From Zwartia panacis (GTDB taxonomy: Bacteria > Pseudomonadota > Gammaproteobacteria > Burkholderiales > Burkholderiaceae_B): a stretch of DNA of 64,000 bases. The translations under genes and the position numbers were made by a program. Within the stretch, counting starts at the first letter, position 1. Every line of letters starts with the position of its first letter. This document shows, one piece after another, positions 61,783-64,000 of this stretch. The stretch covers positions 111,524-175,523 of the forward strand of contig NZ_JAUHHF010000006.1 in the NCBI RefSeq assembly GCF_030410395.1, given 5' to 3'. The notes beneath the pieces were generated by a model that made no database searches, was not told the origin of the DNA, and saw only the letters and a list, made by a program, of their open reading frames with translations.

Positions 61783-62892
61783 CTAGCTCAATACACCAAG
61801 CGTTTTTCTCTTGATCAGCTCAAAATCGATCTGCGCGCCCAGACCTGGTCCGGTTGGTGCATGGATCATCCCTTGACCATCAATCTCAAGGTCCTGCAAT
61901 AGCCCGTACTTTTGCGATTCGGATGGCAACAGGACCTCAAAAAGCTCCGTATTTTGGAGCGCCATGATGACGTGCAGGTTGGCGAAGTTATTCAGCGAGT
62001 TTCCACCATGATGCACTTCGTAGTTCAGATGGAACGCCTCGGCGAGATGGGCGGTTTTCATCAGGGTGGTGATGCCGCCTTTGACCGCAACGTCCCCTCT
62101 TAAGAAGTCTGTCGCGCGCTCCTTGATCCACGGGGCGTACGAATCGAGTCCACCTGCGGGATACTCGGTCGCCATGATCGGGATGCTCAGATGTTTTTTG
62201 AGCTCGAAATAGTTGTAGATATCCGCATCCGCAAGAGGATCCTCGTACCAATAGAAATCGAGATCTTCAATCACATGACCGACCCGCAGCGCTTGAGGGT
62301 AGTCATAGCTCCAGACAGAATCGAGCATCAATATATAGTCGTCACCAACGGCTTTGCGCACGGCTTCGCAGACCTTGATGTCCTCTCGCCATACTTGGGG
62401 CGGGTGGATCTTGTAGGCGGACAGATTGAGGGCTTTGTAGTGTTGCGCTTCGTCCGCATAGGCTTGCGGGCTCGCGAGCACCGCCGAGCTGATGTAGGCG
62501 GGGACGCGATCCCGGTAGGAGCCAAGCAGCTGATGGATCGGCAGGTTCGCAACCTTGCCCGCGATATCCCAGAGCGCAACGTCCACCGCGCCGATCGAGC
62601 GCGCGGTCGTGGTGCGCACACGTTTCCACATGGCTTTGTAGAGACGTTCGCGGTCAAGCGGATTTTGACCGATCAAAATCGGCTTGAGGTAACGGATCAG
62701 GCTGCCACCATCCATGTCTGCTGGGAAAAAAGCAGAGCCCAGAAAAGCATGTCCAGTGATCCCCTGGTCCGTGGTGATCGCCAACAAACCAAGCTTGCTC
62801 TCGCCGGCAAAGCGACCCGTATGCGCGCCGTAGCTGGTTGCAGGGATATCGTCCCAGCTAAAAAGCGTGAGAGTGACGTCTTGAATTTTCAT
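61783..62892 (-). CDS. mandelate racemase/muconate lactonizing enzyme-family protein
   Basis: About 369 aa, enolase superfamily. The lid domain starts at MKIQDVTLTLFSWDD; the barrel has YKIHPP (base lysine region) near residue 165, LDSVWSYD for the first metal Asp, FYWYEDPLAD for the Glu, and ATEYPAGG. HHGGNSLNNFANLH near the end offers a His base. It abstracts an alpha-proton from a carboxylate, as in acid-sugar dehydratases or racemases. The ATG at 62892 is two bases after the Bug stop, so the receptor probably imports its substrate. Confidence 0.87.
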   Translation of the reverse strand: MKIQDVTLTLFSWDDIPATSYGAHTGRFAGESKLGLLAITTDQGITGHAFLGSAFFPADMDGGSLIRYLKPILIGQNPLDRERLYKAMWKRVRTTTARSIGAVDVALWDIAGKVANLPIHQLLGSYRDRVPAYISSAVLASPQAYADEAQHYKALNLSAYKIHPPQVWREDIKVCEAVRKAVGDDYILMLDSVWSYDYPQALRVGHVIEDLDFYWYEDPLADADIYNYFELKKHLSIPIMATEYPAGGLDSYAPWIKERATDFLRGDVAVKGGITTLMKTAHLAEAFHLNYEVHHGGNSLNNFANLHVIMALQNTELFEVLLPSESQKYGLLQDLEIDGQGMIHAPTGPGLGAQIDFELIKRKTLGVLS

Positions 62893-62894
62893 CT

Positions 62895-63869
62895 TTACTC
62901 GATCCGGATGTTGGCTTCTTTGATCAGCTTGCTCCACTTCGCGACCTCGCTCTGCAGCAACTTGCTGAACTCTTCAGGCGTGCTGGCGATCACCTCGACA
63001 CCTTGATCGTTAAAGCGTTTAGTGACATCAGGCTGGCGATAAATATTCGCCAGTTCGCGGTTGACTTGATTGACGATCGCAGTGGGTGTGGCACCCGGCA
63101 CTTGCATGCCAAACCAGACGTTCACCTCAAAGCCCGGGACACCAGACTCCGCGACAGTAGGTGTGTCTGGCAGCAGTGCTGTGCGCTTGAGACCACTCAC
63201 ACCGATCGCATTGATCGTGCCCGCGCGGATTTGCTGTACAACGTTTGGTACGTTATCAAACAGCACATCGATTTCACCCGCCATGAGAGCCGCAACAGCC
63301 GGCGCGCTCCCTTTGTAGGGAACATGTGTGAGCTTGGTGCCCGTCATGTTCATCAGTAACTCCATCGAGAGGTGATTCGATGAACCAGAACCTGTCGAAC
63401 CATAGTTCAGCTTGCCTGGATTGGCTTTGGCATACTCGACAAGTTCTTTGGCACTATTAATATTCAACCCCTTTCTGGTCACCAGCGCGTTTTGAGCAGA
63501 GCCCGCCAAAATCAACGCACGAAAGTCCTTGAGAGCGTCATAGGGGAGCTTGGCGCCATACAGACCAGGCATCGCAGAAAAAGGCAAAGGCGTGACCAAA
63601 ATCGTATAGCCGTCAGCCGGAGCTTTAGCGACATAGCTATTGCCAATGGTGGTGTTGCCGCCCGGACGGTTTTCCACCACCACGGGTTGACTCCAGACTT
63701 TTCCGAGCTTGTCGCTTGAGATGCGCGCAAGCGTATCGTTAAAACCACCTGGAGGATAGGGCACAACGATACGAACAGTTTTCTCCGGAAATGTTTGCGC
63801 CAGTGCAGCACCGGCGATGCACAGGGAAAGCCCCAAACCTGCCAAAATATTTTTTGTAAAAGTTTTCAT
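62895..63869 (-). CDS. Bug-family (TctC-like) solute-binding protein
   Basis: 324 aa with a signal peptide (cleavage near ALAQTFP, residue 25) and the Bug signature FPEKTVRIVVPYPPGGFNDTLAR. It binds a carboxylated solute. It is operonic with the enolase-superfamily enzyme (two-base gap), suggesting a sugar-acid or hydroxy-acid ligand, but lacks its own TctAB. Confidence 0.9.
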   Translation of the reverse strand: MKTFTKNILAGLGLSLCIAGAALAQTFPEKTVRIVVPYPPGGFNDTLARISSDKLGKVWSQPVVVENRPGGNTTIGNSYVAKAPADGYTILVTPLPFSAMPGLYGAKLPYDALKDFRALILAGSAQNALVTRKGLNINSAKELVEYAKANPGKLNYGSTGSGSSNHLSMELLMNMTGTKLTHVPYKGSAPAVAALMAGEIDVLFDNVPNVVQQIRAGTINAIGVSGLKRTALLPDTPTVAESGVPGFEVNVWFGMQVPGATPTAIVNQVNRELANIYRQPDVTKRFNDQGVEVIASTPEEFSKLLQSEVAKWSKLIKEANIRIE

Positions 63870-63956
63870 TTTGTCTTATATGGACGCCTCCCGGTTTGGC
63901 AAGAAATATTTGATTTCGACAGTTAAGGTGGTTGCAGTCTTATATCCGGTCTGTTT

Positions 63957-64000
63957 GTGCAGACGCGAAGCCTGCTGACCCTGATGGAATTCGCCGAGAA
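63957..64000 (+). CDS. possible start of a gene cut by the window edge
   Basis: From GTG 63957 a frame (QTRSLLTLMEFAE) stays open to the end, divergent from the Bug gene. Such a position often holds a regulator of LysR or similar type, and the short sequence would be compatible with a helix-turn-helix N-terminus. The evidence is very thin. Confidence 0.25.
   Translation, partial: MQTRSLLTLMEFAE

Noticed and set aside
1..64000. tRNA or rRNA genes, insertion sequences, prophage
   Set aside because: No clover-leaf-like intergenic sequence, transposase, integrase or phage structural gene was seen. All gaps are under about 240 bases.

Overview
The window looks like the chromosome of a betaproteobacterium of the order Burkholderiales, most likely Alcaligenaceae-like. 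Four Bug/TctC-type solute-binding proteins occur in 64 kb, a hallmark of that family. A Bordetella-style Fur box (GATAATGATTCGCATTT) precedes an fbpA gene. The housekeeping order mltD-gloB-yafS-like-rnhA-dnaQ sits near the right end. Genus cannot be fixed from the sequence alone. Coding density is high: no gene-free gap exceeds about 240 bases. I saw no rRNA, tRNA, CRISPR array, insertion sequence or prophage.

Left third (1-23 kb) is almost entirely uptake systems. It holds a TRAP-TAXI binding protein, a Kch-type potassium channel, and an ABC importer of the iron/aminoethylphosphonate type divergent from a PLP-dependent D-3-hydroxyaspartate/D-threonine aldolase-like enzyme. Next come an orphan Bug protein, a complete TctC-TctB-TctA transporter with a hairpin between tctC and tctB, a PhnD-PhnC-PhnE-PhnE-like importer followed by an outer-membrane barrel protein, a VOC protein, and a fused TRAP permease. 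The block ends with a ferric iron importer: fbpC divergent from fbpB, then a Fur box, 16-base tandem repeats and fbpA.

Middle (23-40 kb) is catabolic and mixed. It has a 458-aa protein I do not recognise next to a Baeyer-Villiger monooxygenase, then a crotonase, a beta-lactamase-fold esterase, an Atm1-type ABC exporter, a nitroreductase, an EamA transporter, a GrdB-like protein with CxxC, and a Bug protein. A fumarase/aspartase-superfamily lyase is translationally coupled to a class I fumarase-type hydro-lyase. A LOG protein, an FAH-family enzyme and the Kup potassium transporter follow.

40.9-49.9 kb is the most interesting stretch. On the minus strand lie an OpgH/MdoH-like glucosyltransferase, an NdvA/ChvA-like glucan exporter and a methyltransferase. 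Divergent from them are an MDR-type dehydrogenase, a PTPS/QueD-like protein that has lost its catalytic residues, and a GT4 glycosyltransferase. These are followed by a stand-alone RibD-type reductase and a GTP cyclohydrolase II with a degenerate RibB-like N-terminus. Together they suggest a dedicated pathway from GTP to a modified, glycosylated pterin- or pyrimidine-type product, or a modified glucan. This is an inference.

Right part (50-64 kb) carries a lipoprotein, an amidase, a host-attachment-family protein divergent from a SulP transporter with an FNR-type site in the spacer, and a CYTH-like protein. A split two-gene chromate transporter, a DUF167 protein and FabI follow. Then come the MltD/GloB/methyltransferase/RNase H/DnaQ block and an enolase-superfamily enzyme paired with another Bug protein.
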